The notes below the pieces were generated by a model that ran no database searches, had not been told where the DNA came from, and saw only the letters and a program-made list of their open reading frames with translations. The position numbers and the translations under genes are program-made. From Gammaproteobacteria bacterium (GTDB taxonomy: Bacteria; Pseudomonadota; Gammaproteobacteria; HyVt-429), in NCBI GenBank assembly GCA_013152415.1, contig JAADGI010000026.1, forward strand, positions 1 through 59,169: DNA of 59,169 nt, read 5' to 3'. Below, piece by piece: positions 8,066 to 16,796 of the stretch. Numbering within the stretch: position 1 is the stretch's first letter; each line of letters starts with the position of its first letter.

Positions 8066-9303
8066 CAGTTAAGTTGCACTCGCTGTCCCCAGGGTACGGT
8101 GGCCTTGCCTTTGATCAGCCACAGTACAGGATAGTGGGGTGCGTTGTCCGGAAACGTGCCCTCGGCGTCGGTGAAATACAGCAGCAGATTGGGTGCACGA
8201 TCCAATTGGCTGGCCCATTGAAATGCAGGAATAAAACTGGTCCCGCCGCCCCCTGCCATCTCTTTAGGCAATTTAAGTTCTTCCCAGGGTTCGTATTCCC
8301 ATGGCCCATCGTCGTTCATCTGTGCATCACAGCACTGTAAGACGATGCGTGCCCGTAGTTGGCCCTTGATGGCATTGATCTCACCCAGAAACTCACCGAG
8401 TTCATCATCATTAATGGAACCGCTGGTATCCAGGACTACGGCGATTTCCACCTGACTGCTGCGCAGGCTGGGTAAGATGGCACTGCCTTCTCGTCGAGAG
8501 GGTCGCATATAGGTGTAGTCGTCACGTGCCAGTGAGGTCATATAACGGGCCAACAACATACGCCAGGGCAATTGGGGCTGTAGTAAATGATCCACCAAGC
8601 GGGCCATGGCTGCACCCATCTTACCGGCCTGCATGGCTTGTTGCGCGGCACCTGCCAGGCGTTGTTGCCACTGTACGGCAAGATTCTGACTTTCAGTCTT
8701 GGATAAAGGCGGAGGTTGCGAGGCCCCTGTGGGGGAGATATTCAAAGTTCCTTTGCTGTCAGCGGGGTCGTTCTCTTTGTTGCCACCGGCTTTTGGTTTA
8801 TCCGTTTGATCTTTATCCCCTGGCCCCTGCGGAGGGCTGCCATCATTTTCATTTTGCTCATCGTACAGGTGACGGTCCTGGGGTTGTTGGTCCAGATTGT
8901 CGTCGAGGTTGGGATAAATCTCCTCGGCGGTCATGTCTGCGAATTGTTCTATATAGAGGGCATCCGCTGTGGGGCTGAGGCCCTCGTTAATCAGCAGGGG
9001 GTTGATGGCAAAGTCGCAGGCCAGATCCCAGCGATGCTTGAGCCGGTGTTGGCGGCGGGCGAAATGGGACAAGGCACAGTGCAGGGCCTCATGGGCGAGG
9101 ACAAACTGGGTTTCCTTGAGGGACAGGCTTTCGATATATTGCTCGTTATAGTAGAAGGCCCGGGCATCGGTGGCGGTGGTTTTGCACCACTTGGCATCGG
9201 CTGCCATCATGGGCAGGCGTAGCACCAGGGCACCGAGAAAGGGTTTGTCCAGTATCAGGCGGGTGCGGGCGGCACTCAACTTGGTTTCGATATCATCGCT
9301 CAT
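8065..9303 (-). CDS. VWA-domain protein with N-terminal HExxH metallopeptidase-like region
   Basis: 412 residues from ATG 9303. The N-terminal part has a zinc-peptidase signature, AHEALHCALSH (H71, E72, H75), as in VWA-like proteins of the DUF2201 type. A Gly/Pro/Asp-rich linker (about 130-200) follows. The C-terminal half is a VWA domain with the metal-dependent adhesion site: DTSGS (D292), GGGGTS (T355) and FTDAEG (D379). Such proteins work with the MoxR AAA+ ATPase encoded just upstream in remodelling or inserting metal cofactors. The longer reading to 9333 runs into an inverted repeat and is rejected. The stop overlaps the next start. Confidence 0.85.
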   Translation of the reverse strand: MSDDIETKLSAARTRLILDKPFLGALVLRLPMMAADAKWCKTTATDARAFYYNEQYIESLSLKETQFVLAHEALHCALSHFARRQHRLKHRWDLACDFAINPLLINEGLSPTADALYIEQFADMTAEEIYPNLDDNLDQQPQDRHLYDEQNENDGSPPQGPGDKDQTDKPKAGGNKENDPADSKGTLNISPTGASQPPPLSKTESQNLAVQWQQRLAGAAQQAMQAGKMGAAMARLVDHLLQPQLPWRMLLARYMTSLARDDYTYMRPSRREGSAILPSLRSSQVEIAVVLDTSGSINDDELGEFLGEINAIKGQLRARIVLQCCDAQMNDDGPWEYEPWEELKLPKEMAGGGGTSFIPAFQWASQLDRAPNLLLYFTDAEGTFPDNAPHYPVLWLIKGKATVPWGQRVQLN

Positions 9304-9318
9304 TTTCAGAAAGACTTT

Positions 9319-9406
9319 GCCGCAGAGGCACAAAGACGCAAAGATAAAGAGAGTGGGTGATATCGCTTTAGCAATTGGAGCCTTTGTGTTTTTGTGCCTC
9401 TGCGGC
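9319..9406. repeat. 25-bp inverted repeat between moxR and VWA genes
   Basis: The left arm 9319-9343 (GCCGCAGAGGCACAAAGACG...) and the right arm 9382-9406 pair with two mismatches over 25 bp around a 38-base loop. It fills the 117-bp gap between two genes of one leftward operon and would fold in the mRNA. It resembles, but is not identical to, the inverted repeat at 53589-53679. Likely a REP- or MITE-like element that can modulate expression between moxR and the VWA gene. Confidence 0.7.
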
Positions 9407-9420
9407 TAAGAATTAGCAAA

Positions 9421-10467
9421 TCAAATATTAAACAGCATAATATCTGAAACATCCTGGGCCCATTGATCGAATTCGGGGACTTCAAAGAGTTCCTGGCCTA
9501 CGGCCCGTTGCATATCGGACACCAGCATGACGCCCATTTCCCGCTGCGAAAATTTCCTGGCGTAACTCAAGATATGTCCGTAAGTCTTTACCGCATCACC
9601 ATTTCCCTTGGCGCGGATGGCGCGGCCTACCAACGATGAGGCCACGGCATATTGCAAGTCTATTTCTTTAGGCACGGACACTTCGTCACCTCGAGTAATG
9701 GCATCAATGTCCGGCAGGCTGTCGAGGTTGTCGACAAAGGCCTTGAGTTCAATGCCGGCAGCCGGTCCTACGCAGGCCTGCAAGGCACCCAATAGGGCCT
9801 TGTCGGTGCAGGCGAATTTTTGCAGGGCGCGATGGGCGAACTCCCAGGAACGGGGGGATGGAAAGGCCACCGGGTTGTGAGCCGGGTCAAAGTCGAATAA
9901 CAATTCCGGTCGAAATCGTAGAAAACCGATCAGGCGTTCGTCCATGTTATTTTGATAGGCCCAGGCCACCCAGTCATCCAGATGGGGTTCGACCTCAAAA
10001 TGCTGAAAGCGATTGGCCAGGGGTGCGGGCATACTGTAGGTGACGCCGCGGTCGCCCTGGCGATTGCCAGCGGCAAAGATGGCCCAGTGATCGGGCACGG
10101 TATAGTCTCCCAGGCGGCGGTCGAGGATGAGTTGATAGGCCGCCGCCGATACGGTGGGTGCCGCTGAGGTAATTTCATCCAAAAACAAAATGCCGGCGGG
10201 GCCATGACGTTGGCTATCGGGCAGCATGGAGGGTATGGCCCACTCGACCCGTTGTTCGGTGCGAAAGGGGATGCCGCGCAGGTCCGAGGGTTCCATCTGC
10301 GACAGGCGAATATCGGTGATCGGTACCTGGTGTTTGGCCGCGACCTGGGCGACCATTTGGGACTTGCCTACACCGGGTGGGCCCCACAACATCACCGGGG
10401 TATGTAAACCACTTTGTGTGCTTTGAAATTCTTTTTCGAGAATGACCAGTATTTCGGCAGGGCGCAT
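9421..10467 (-). CDS. MoxR-family AAA+ ATPase
   Basis: 348 residues from ATG 10467. Walker A is GPPGVGKS (29-36), Walker B is LFLDE (94-98), and the arginine and sensor features include AAGNRQGDRG and the PAPLANRFQHFEVEP segment typical of MoxR. The longer reading to 10611 adds 48 residues of low-complexity leader and is not favoured. It heads the leftward moxR / VWA / dsrS-like / moaE run and is divergent from rsmJ, whose start lies about 160 bases away. MoxR ATPases with VWA partners act as chaperones for metalloprotein maturation; the client here is unknown. Confidence 0.88.
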   Translation of the reverse strand: MRPAEILVILEKEFQSTQSGLHTPVMLWGPPGVGKSQMVAQVAAKHQVPITDIRLSQMEPSDLRGIPFRTEQRVEWAIPSMLPDSQRHGPAGILFLDEITSAAPTVSAAAYQLILDRRLGDYTVPDHWAIFAAGNRQGDRGVTYSMPAPLANRFQHFEVEPHLDDWVAWAYQNNMDERLIGFLRFRPELLFDFDPAHNPVAFPSPRSWEFAHRALQKFACTDKALLGALQACVGPAAGIELKAFVDNLDSLPDIDAITRGDEVSVPKEIDLQYAVASSLVGRAIRAKGNGDAVKTYGHILSYARKFSQREMGVMLVSDMQRAVGQELFEVPEFDQWAQDVSDIMLFNI

Positions 10468-10626
10468 AGTATATTCCGGGGTCGTGTCTCGTTGATAACT
10501 CAAGGCCAGGATCGCGCAGGTTTCCCGGTGGGCTGGCGAAGATATGTGTTGCCGGGATGCAGGCTGAGGTAATGAGTCGCAGAGTATAGGTTGAGCGTGT
10601 GCAAACTTCAAAGTCCAGGTGAGTCA

Positions 10627-11430
10627 GTGTTGAACGGAAATTCCCGTACTGCATTTAGGGTTGTGGTCTGTCGAGACCATGATCATGCCGCCGGGGGTGT
10701 CGATCTTGTCGGCTTGTCTAAAACCTTGGCCTTACCTTTGGTGGGTCGTGCAGAGCTTACCGAGTGTGACTGGGTGTTGTGTGTGAATGAAGGACAGTTG
10801 GTGATTTGTGCCAGTCAGCAGGATAAATATGGTGGGCCCGTTTATGCCACCCTCGGCCCGGTGGGGGGTCGGCACTTTGCGACTCTGTATCGACACCAAC
10901 CCTTGGCCAAGGCCATTGGGCGATCCGTGACCACGGTAGTGGATGCCACGGCGGGTTTGGGGCAGGACAGTTTTCTCATCGCCGGTTACGGTCCACGGGT
11001 CATTGCCATGGAGCGGTCCCCCATTGTGGCGGCCTTGCTCAACGATGGCCTGCGCCGTGGCCGTGAGCAGAATGCAGCCACGGCCAGGATCGTTGATCGT
11101 ATCAGCCTGCAACAGGGAGACGCACAGTCGCTCTTGCCTTTGCTGCAACCGCCCCCCGATGTGGTCTATATTGATCCCATGTTCCCTCCCAAGCGGCGCA
11201 AGTCCGCCCTGGCAAAAAAAGAGATTCGTACCTTGCGTACCCTGGTCGGTGATGACAGCGATGCCCACAAGCTTTTGCAGGTGGCCTGTGCGGTGGCGCG
11301 ACGGCGGGTGGTGGTGAAACGGCCTGATCATGCCCCACCTCTGGCACCCAACCCCACCGTCAGTCACAAGGGCAAGTTGGTGCGCTACGATGTCTATGTC
11401 ACCAAGGGAATAGCAAAATACCATGAGTGA
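10627..11430 (+). CDS. rsmJ: 16S rRNA (guanine1516-N2)-methyltransferase RsmJ
   Basis: 267 residues from GTG 10627, which follows AGGTGA at 10617-10622; an upstream TTG (10591) is possible but has no ribosome site. Family marks are DKYGGPVYATLGPVGGRHF, the SAM site VVDATAGLGQDSFLIAGYG, VYIDPMFPPKRRKSALAKKE (catalytic DPMFP) and a C-terminal VVVKRPDHAPPL. RsmJ methylates G1516 of 16S rRNA and is found mainly in gammaproteobacteria. It overlaps rsmE by 8 bases, giving a coupled pair of rRNA-modification genes. Confidence 0.92.
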   Translation: MLNGNSRTAFRVVVCRDHDHAAGGVDLVGLSKTLALPLVGRAELTECDWVLCVNEGQLVICASQQDKYGGPVYATLGPVGGRHFATLYRHQPLAKAIGRSVTTVVDATAGLGQDSFLIAGYGPRVIAMERSPIVAALLNDGLRRGREQNAATARIVDRISLQQGDAQSLLPLLQPPPDVVYIDPMFPPKRRKSALAKKEIRTLRTLVGDDSDAHKLLQVACAVARRRVVVKRPDHAPPLAPNPTVSHKGKLVRYDVYVTKGIAKYHE

Positions 11431-12142
11431 TGCACTGCCTCCTTTATTTTTTTTCCCGTCATTATCCCTGGCAGAAGGTGGGATTGTGGTGTTGGGTGAA
11501 GAAGAGTCCCGCCACGCCCTGTCCTCCCGCCGTCTGTCGGAGGGTGATCCCATTGCGCTGTTTGATGGCTTGGGTACGATTGCCCAGGGCCAAGTCGATT
11601 CAGTAGGCAAGCCACGGCACGGGGTAAAGGTGCGTGTGATTTCCAAACGGCTTCATAAGCAACCATCCCAAATTATTTTGGCCAGTGCGGTTCCCAAGGG
11701 TGACCGCATGTCGGTGATGTTGGATATGGCGACGCAATTGGGGATGACCCAATTTATTCCCCTGAACTGTGAGCGTAGTGTGGTTAAGCCCAGTGAGAAA
11801 TCGCACCCGCGCTGGTCACGGATATGTTCAGAGGCCTGCAAGCAGAGTCGACGTGCCTGGCTGCCCAAGCTACTTGATACCATGAGCCCATCGGCCCTGG
11901 TGGATCATTTCGCTGGCAAGGGTAATGTCCTGATCGCCCATCCCAGCGGTATACCTATTCAAGAGGCGATCATAGAGTATGCGTCTATTGCAAGGGTGGT
12001 GATGATCGGGCCGGAGGGGGGATTTGCCGACGATGAAGTCACCACCGTCACCCAGCAGGGTGGGATAGCAGTGTCGCTGGGCCAGTCCATCCTGCGTATC
12101 GAGACCGCCGCTGTAACGACGCTTGCCTTGCTGGCTGGGTAG
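11423..12142 (+). CDS. rsmE: 16S rRNA (uracil1498-N3)-methyltransferase RsmE
   Basis: 239 residues. It has the SPOUT knot signature MIGPEGGFADDE and the closing LGQSILRIETAAVTTLA, both diagnostic of RsmE, plus an N-terminal PUA-like part (ESRHALSSRRLSEGDPIALFDG). It methylates U1498 in the decoding region of the small subunit. The start lies inside the rsmJ coding region. A stem-loop followed by a T-rich stretch lies about 40 bases after the stop. Confidence 0.93.
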   Translation: MSDALPPLFFFPSLSLAEGGIVVLGEEESRHALSSRRLSEGDPIALFDGLGTIAQGQVDSVGKPRHGVKVRVISKRLHKQPSQIILASAVPKGDRMSVMLDMATQLGMTQFIPLNCERSVVKPSEKSHPRWSRICSEACKQSRRAWLPKLLDTMSPSALVDHFAGKGNVLIAHPSGIPIQEAIIEYASIARVVMIGPEGGFADDEVTTVTQQGGIAVSLGQSILRIETAAVTTLALLAG

Positions 12143-12182
12143 GCTCTTGGGACTGAGATCATTGGTATAATTAGAGAAGATT

Positions 12183-12207
12183 ATCCTTGGGCAAGGATTT
12201 CTAAATT
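12183..12207 (+). terminator. probable intrinsic terminator after rsmE
   Basis: ATCCTTG-GG-CAAGGAT forms a 7-bp stem with a 2-base centre (in practice a slightly larger loop), followed by TTCTAAATTTT. The stem is AT-leaning and the T-run is interrupted, so efficiency may be moderate. Confidence 0.5.
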
Positions 12208-12250
12208 TTGGATGTCCAGTATCTATCGATTGAAAAAATTGAGGTGAGTC

Positions 12251-12580
12251 ATGGTTCCTGAAATCGATAAATATACTTACCGCATATTGTGGTCTGATGA
12301 AGATGAAGAGTTTGTGGGGCTGTGTGCTGAATTCCCAAGCCTTAGCTGCTTAGCATCCAGCCCTGAAAAAGCATTAAAAGGTATTCGTGCTGTAGTTAAA
12401 GATTGTGTTGCGGACATGAAAAAGAATAAGGAGGATTTGCCTGTACCTATATCGATACGAAAATATAGTGGAAAATTTATGGTGCGAGTTCCCGCAGAAG
12501 TTCATCGTCACCTTGCTATAGAGGCGGCAGAATCTGGTGTAAGTTTAAATCGGATTGCAAGCGCTAAACTTGCACATTAA
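12251..12580 (+). CDS. hicB: orphan HicB-family antitoxin
   Basis: 109 residues. The N-terminal part (YRILWSDEDEEFVGLCAEFP, then a SPEKAL helix) is the partial RNase-H-like HicB fold, and the C-terminal part (KFMVRVPAEVHRHLAIEAAE, then LNRIA) is a ribbon-helix-helix DNA-binding segment. HicB normally neutralises the HicA mRNA interferase encoded next to it. No HicA frame is visible on either side, and a MITE lies 8 bases after the stop. It could be a solitary regulator or a broken toxin-antitoxin pair. The ATG follows TTGAGGTGAG. Confidence 0.85.
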   Translation: MVPEIDKYTYRILWSDEDEEFVGLCAEFPSLSCLASSPEKALKGIRAVVKDCVADMKKNKEDLPVPISIRKYSGKFMVRVPAEVHRHLAIEAAESGVSLNRIASAKLAH

Positions 12581-12588
12581 ATCATACA

Positions 12589-12744
12589 GGCACTTCTATT
12601 AATTGATAACTCCTTCTCCCTCCGGGAGAAGGTTGGGATGAGGGCATAATAGAATCAGTGTTTTAGCTTTATTTGCTCCCCTCACCCTAGCCCTTTTATG
12701 CCTTAGGGGTGCTCCCGGAGGGAGAGGGAATTAATAGAAGTGCC
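12589..12744. mobile_element. 156-bp MITE with 16-bp perfect TIRs and 6-bp target duplication
   Basis: The left terminus GGCACTTCTATTAATT (12589-12604) is the exact reverse complement of the right terminus AATTAATAGAAGTGCC (12729-12744). The element is flanked on both sides by CATACA (12583-12588 and 12745-12750), a 6-bp duplication. Inside, the palindromic arms CTCCCTCCGGGAGAAGGTTG and GCTCCCGGAGGGAGAGGG face each other. It has no coding capacity, so it must have been moved by a transposase encoded elsewhere. The perfect ends and duplication imply a recent insertion. Confidence 0.85.
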
Positions 12745-12790
12745 CATACAATAGGGCGCTTCAAGTTCGTCAGGGACGTGGGTGTTCCAG

Positions 12791-12859
12791 GGACAGTATA
12801 TTTAATTGATACAAACGATCTGAATGCTGTCCTGGGCCCTGAATTATGTATACTGTCCT
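12791..12859. repeat. inverted repeat GGACAGTATA / TATACTGTCC
   Basis: GGACAGTATA at 12791-12800 is the exact complement of TATACTGTCC at 12850-12859, with an extra CTGTCC between them. It lies in the short gap between the MITE and the group II intron. It may be the end of another small element, or the structured target into which the intron inserted. Confidence 0.5.
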
Positions 12860-13399
12860 CGGAATAGATGTGAAGGGCTTTGATATGTTAAGTCAAGATT
12901 TGACCGTATGCCGTAAACGGCTGTTTTTCTAGCGGGTTAAAGTCCCGCGAAAGGAGTTGTCCGTACACCTTTCTAGCGCCGGGAAGCAGCGTCTGAGCAA
13001 TCAGGGGTTGTGAGTTTCCTTGGGGCAAAGTTGCAGGCCGTAGCGCAAGCGAACTTACGGGTAGCCTCGTCACTTAGTTGGAGATGCCGACCCTGTGGTC
13101 AGGAGGGGAAGGCCGTAGCCGATAGGATGAGATAACGGAAGCATCCCACCGGATCTCTCGGGGTAGCAGGGGCGGCATGCAACGGAAGAAGAGCAGTGCA
13201 GTACGGGAGACCCACGGCGGTGGTGGGGCAGGCCCATCAACCGGGGCGTATAAGGCGAGAGCCGAAATCGCCTTGGGCCGTGGTGGGAGTCGGAGGGGTT
13301 CATAGTACCGTTCGAGGGCTCGGGACAACATAACCCGGCCCGAGGGAAGGGGCCCTGCTTTGTTCATGCAACCGAAGAGTGGAGGATCAGGGGATTGCA

Positions 13400-14737
13400 A
13401 TGACGCTATCAACCCCGGAAAAGATCAGGACGCTACAGAGGAAGCTTTACACCAAGGCCAAGCAAGAGCCGGCCTTTCGCTTCTACGCCTTGTACGACAA
13501 GCTGTATCGGGAAGACATCCTGAGTCAGGCCTACGCGCTTGCCCGGTCAAACAAGGGCGCGCCCGGTATTGATGGGCAGACCTTCGAGGCCATTGAGGCA
13601 GAAGAGGGGAAAGCGAGCTTTGTGCAACGCCTGCGCAAGCAGTTGGAAGGCAAGACGTACCGAGCGGATGCGGTACGTCGGGTATGGATACCCAAGCCCG
13701 ATGGCAGTCAACGGCCGCTGGGGATACCCACCATCCGGGACCGGGTGGTGCAGAGGGCGGTCAAAATCGTCATGGAACCGATCTTCGAGGCGGACTTTTG
13801 CGAGCACTCGTATGGATTCCGTCCGAAGCGCTCGGCCCATGATGCGGTGGATGCAGTGGCTAGCGCCCTGCTGACCGGACACGCCCACGTTATCGACGCA
13901 GACCTGTCAAACTACTTCGACACCATACCCCACGCCAAACTGTTGGCCGTGGTGGCCGAGCGCATCAGCGATAGCGCCGTACTGGCACTCATCAAACAAT
14001 GGCTCAAGGCCCCAGTGGTGGAAGAAGACGGCGACGGTACGCGGCGTACGAGCGGGGGTGGGAAAGGTAACCGGCAGGGCACACCCCAAGGCGGGGTGAT
14101 CTCACCGCTGCTGGCGAACTTGTATCTGCACCTTCTGGATCGGATATGGGAACGTCACGAGTTGGAAAGGCGTTACCGCACCCGGTTGGTGAGGTATGCC
14201 GACGATGTGATGATACTTTGCGCCGGTGACGTCAACGCGCCCATTGCGGTGTTGCGACAGGTTTTGGGAAGGTTGGACCTTCGCCTCAACGAAACCAAGA
14301 CCCGCATGGTCAATGCCAGGGAAGAGTCGTTCGACTTCCTCGGTTTCAGCTTCCATCTACGGCACAGCCGTAAGAGTGGAAAGTGCTACCCGCACGTGGA
14401 GCCGTCGAAACGATCCGTCCAACGGATCAAGGACCGAACGAAATTGTTGACCGACCGGCGTCGTACACCGGTGCCGATGCCCTACGTCATCGCAGAACTC
14501 AACCGCACTTTGCGCGGTTGGTCCAACTATTTCCACCACCGCAACTGCACAGGGGTCATGTCCAAGGTAAAAATGCACGTGGAAGAGCGGGTGCGCACCC
14601 ACCTGCGTCGGCGCCATAAACTGGTCAGCCGGGCGCAGGCGTATCAGCGTTTTGACGGGCATGTGCTCTATGGACGATACGGACTTTTCAAACTACCGAC
14701 AACGGCGCCCTGGCGATCGGCGCATGCCTCGGTGTGA
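13400..14737 (+). CDS. ltrA: group II intron reverse transcriptase/maturase
   Basis: 445 residues from ATG 13400, 5 bases after AGGGGA. The order is the RT domain with KGAPGIDGQTF, YRADAVRRVWIPKPDG, YGFRPKRSAHDA, QGTPQGGVISPLLANLYL and the catalytic RYADDVMI, then a maturase (X) domain with LRGWSNYFHHRNC and a short basic C-terminus. No HNH endonuclease motif follows, so it probably retrohomes using DNA replication primers. All catalytic residues are present, so the element may be active. It supports splicing and reverse splicing of the surrounding ribozyme. Confidence 0.95.
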   Translation: MTLSTPEKIRTLQRKLYTKAKQEPAFRFYALYDKLYREDILSQAYALARSNKGAPGIDGQTFEAIEAEEGKASFVQRLRKQLEGKTYRADAVRRVWIPKPDGSQRPLGIPTIRDRVVQRAVKIVMEPIFEADFCEHSYGFRPKRSAHDAVDAVASALLTGHAHVIDADLSNYFDTIPHAKLLAVVAERISDSAVLALIKQWLKAPVVEEDGDGTRRTSGGGKGNRQGTPQGGVISPLLANLYLHLLDRIWERHELERRYRTRLVRYADDVMILCAGDVNAPIAVLRQVLGRLDLRLNETKTRMVNAREESFDFLGFSFHLRHSRKSGKCYPHVEPSKRSVQRIKDRTKLLTDRRRTPVPMPYVIAELNRTLRGWSNYFHHRNCTGVMSKVKMHVEERVRTHLRRRHKLVSRAQAYQRFDGHVLYGRYGLFKLPTTAPWRSAHASV

Positions 14738-14749
14738 AGAACATCGGAA

Positions 14750-14781
14750 AGCCGTGTACGGGAAAACTGTACGCACGGTTT
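14750..14781 (+). ncRNA. group II intron domain V
   Basis: AGCCGTGTACGGGAAAACTG followed by TACGCACGGTTT folds into the 34-nt-type hairpin with GAAA-like loop, AGC catalytic triad and bulge expected of domain V. It is the most conserved part of the ribozyme and fixes the 3' region of the intron. Confidence 0.8.
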
Positions 14782-14928
14782 GATGAGGGGGGACAGGCCA
14801 ACATGACTAGGCCGCGGCTATTGAGGCACCGCCAAACGAAAGGGGCGGCAACAGATAGGCCGGGGCTACAGCTATGGTAACCTGTCCTCTACTCTACCCT
14901 TAGCCTTAGCTCTGGAGAAGGAGCACCA

Positions 14929-16737
14929 ATGAACAAGCATATTATCTCACCAGCTTTGGTTTTGATGGTGTGGTCGCTTTACCATCCGGTGGCATTTAGC
15001 GCGACACAAAACCTATTTAAAAAAAATACCTGCTCATTTAGTAGGATTGAGAACCAAGCACAGCTCGACAAAGTGTTGCATTGTGTGAAATCCAGAAAAC
15101 AGGATAGATACTTTGATGTGCATTGGGCGCTTTCTAATTTAGGAAACGCGCCGAAGCACCTGAACCTACGATTTAACCGCCTAATAAATGCTCTACATCA
15201 TCCGATGAAGGTACAAACGGCAGCAAACTACATCAATGTTATCGCGACTCATTTACCGAAGGGCGGCGCGGCAGAACTCCTGCGTTATCTAAAACAAGAC
15301 ATGATCGATCGAGAATCTGCCTCAGCACTCACGACGTTACTGCGCTACAACGACCCCTCGGCATGGCGCAAGGCGCGTAAGATTGTAGAACAAATTTACC
15401 GTGACCAGCAGATAAACGACGGTATGTACATGTATGCTAAAGGTAAATTGGACCCAGCGATTCGAGATCCGGATCATCAGGCAGAGCAAAACAAAAAGGC
15501 GAAGCTCCGTGCCGCATTCCTTAAGGAGAGTGATCAGGTACGAAAGGAAAAGAGAAGAATTGATCGCATCAAGAAAACGGACCCCGAGCAATACATCCAA
15601 CGAAGCCTCGCCGAAATTAGTAGAATGCAGAAAATAGCTGAAAAATATTCAAGCCTGCAACCAGGGCCGGTAGTAGGATTTCGCGGCGATCTCTTAATAC
15701 GGCAAAAGCGACTCGCGGCGTACGCTGGCGCTCGGGGAAGGGAATCGACGTCGATTCAGATATACGAGTCGATGGGTGGTTGGAAGGCCGATCTCGAAAT
15801 TGCAGACCTAAAACGCAAGTATGGTGATGTCAAAATGGCGATTGCGTATTATGACAAGGTACTCAAGGCTCTGGACAAGCCGGAATCCTCTGAATCCCGT
15901 GGGGAGCAGACTGGGGCGAAGCAGATACGTGAATGGCTCGAGCACGAAGTCGCTTATCTAAAAACGGGGAAAACACAACCCATCAAGATCTCGAGAGATA
16001 AGCTTGGCATGTTTTGGGCCAGTATGTATCTTAACGTCTACGCGACAGAGCCTAGTCCACTCATCAAGCCGTTGCAGAAAATCCATAAGGGAATCGAAAT
16101 TGAACGTAACCGTGCACACATCCGGAAGTACTTGTTTTCATTGCCCAAGTCACCCACAAATATTGCAATTAATACCCCGTATATCGCCGCGCTGGCTAAT
16201 AAAAAGGATGTTACACAATTCGTCTCGCTGAACGATCCCGCGGGGTACTGGGAAGCCTACCTGTACGCCTTTACCTTGCAAATTCAGCAGAGACAGCAAC
16301 ACGATAAAAAAGACGAAGTGGCGGAGAGGTATGGCAAGCTACTACGTAGCCCCAGCGGTAAGCCTAGCGCATTGTTACAGGCCGCACAGGAATACACCAA
16401 ATATCACCCGATCTCTTTTCCAACGCGGGACAAACGCATGGGAACTCCGCAGGGTACTTGGGCCGTGTTAATGGAAGGTTTAAAGACGGGCAATCGTGAA
16501 CTCGCTCTGGATTGTATGACGATTAAGTTAAAGCAAAAACTGGGGCCACAAATCAAGTCGATGACGAAAGTACAAATGAATGCATTTAGTGAATCGTTCA
16601 CGGCATTCAAATTATCCGCTTCCTTTGGCGGATTTCGCGAAGCCATCGTTACGCGAACATCAAGTGATGGACGTAAGCTTGCTGGCATGGTCTATTTTAC
16701 ACGAGACGGAAGTGATTGGTTGATTCAAGAGATGTAG
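14929..16737 (+). CDS. large exported protein, function unknown
   Basis: 602 residues. Residues 1-25 form a signal peptide ending at VAFSA, so it is exported to the periplasm or beyond. Residues 150-250 are highly charged and probably coiled (LRAAFLKESDQVRKEKRRID). Residues 250-350 look like TPR/Sel1-type helical repeats (YGDVKMAIAYYDKVLKALDK). The final 90 residues (MTKVQMNAFSESFTAFKLSA, then YFTRDGSDWLIQEM) resemble a small alpha+beta cap. ATG 14929 follows GGAGAAGGAG. It lies between two copies of the intron 3' sequence together with the next gene. No known family was recognised. Confidence 0.7.
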   Translation: MNKHIISPALVLMVWSLYHPVAFSATQNLFKKNTCSFSRIENQAQLDKVLHCVKSRKQDRYFDVHWALSNLGNAPKHLNLRFNRLINALHHPMKVQTAANYINVIATHLPKGGAAELLRYLKQDMIDRESASALTTLLRYNDPSAWRKARKIVEQIYRDQQINDGMYMYAKGKLDPAIRDPDHQAEQNKKAKLRAAFLKESDQVRKEKRRIDRIKKTDPEQYIQRSLAEISRMQKIAEKYSSLQPGPVVGFRGDLLIRQKRLAAYAGARGRESTSIQIYESMGGWKADLEIADLKRKYGDVKMAIAYYDKVLKALDKPESSESRGEQTGAKQIREWLEHEVAYLKTGKTQPIKISRDKLGMFWASMYLNVYATEPSPLIKPLQKIHKGIEIERNRAHIRKYLFSLPKSPTNIAINTPYIAALANKKDVTQFVSLNDPAGYWEAYLYAFTLQIQQRQQHDKKDEVAERYGKLLRSPSGKPSALLQAAQEYTKYHPISFPTRDKRMGTPQGTWAVLMEGLKTGNRELALDCMTIKLKQKLGPQIKSMTKVQMNAFSESFTAFKLSASFGGFREAIVTRTSSDGRKLAGMVYFTRDGSDWLIQEM

Positions 16738-16796
16738 CGCTGACTCAGTATCATTCTGCGCAAGATTGATGGTTAGCTGCTTAGCTCGTTACAAGC

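Larger units (their letters stand above)
12870..14892 (+). mobile_element. group II intron (ribozyme plus maturase gene)
   Basis: A reverse transcriptase/maturase gene is enclosed by a long GC-rich structured 5' region (domains I-III, roughly 12870-13350) and a typical domain V near 14750, then a long domain VI. The 3' end is placed near 14892 because the stretch after domain V (GGGGGGACAGG) pairs with CCTGTCCTCT at 14881-14890. The 5' end is approximate: GTGAAG at 12870 is the best fit to the GUGYG-type start before the structured region. No exon gene is obviously interrupted, so it sits in an intergenic target, as many bacterial introns do. Confidence 0.8.

Noticed and set aside
8526..9222. 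150- and 168-residue plus-strand frames inside the VWA gene
   Set aside because: Antisense to the VWA gene whose motifs are intact; no independent support.
10732..11646. 304-residue minus-strand frame across rsmJ and the start of rsmE
   Set aside because: Antisense to two well-supported genes; composition is that of a shadow frame.
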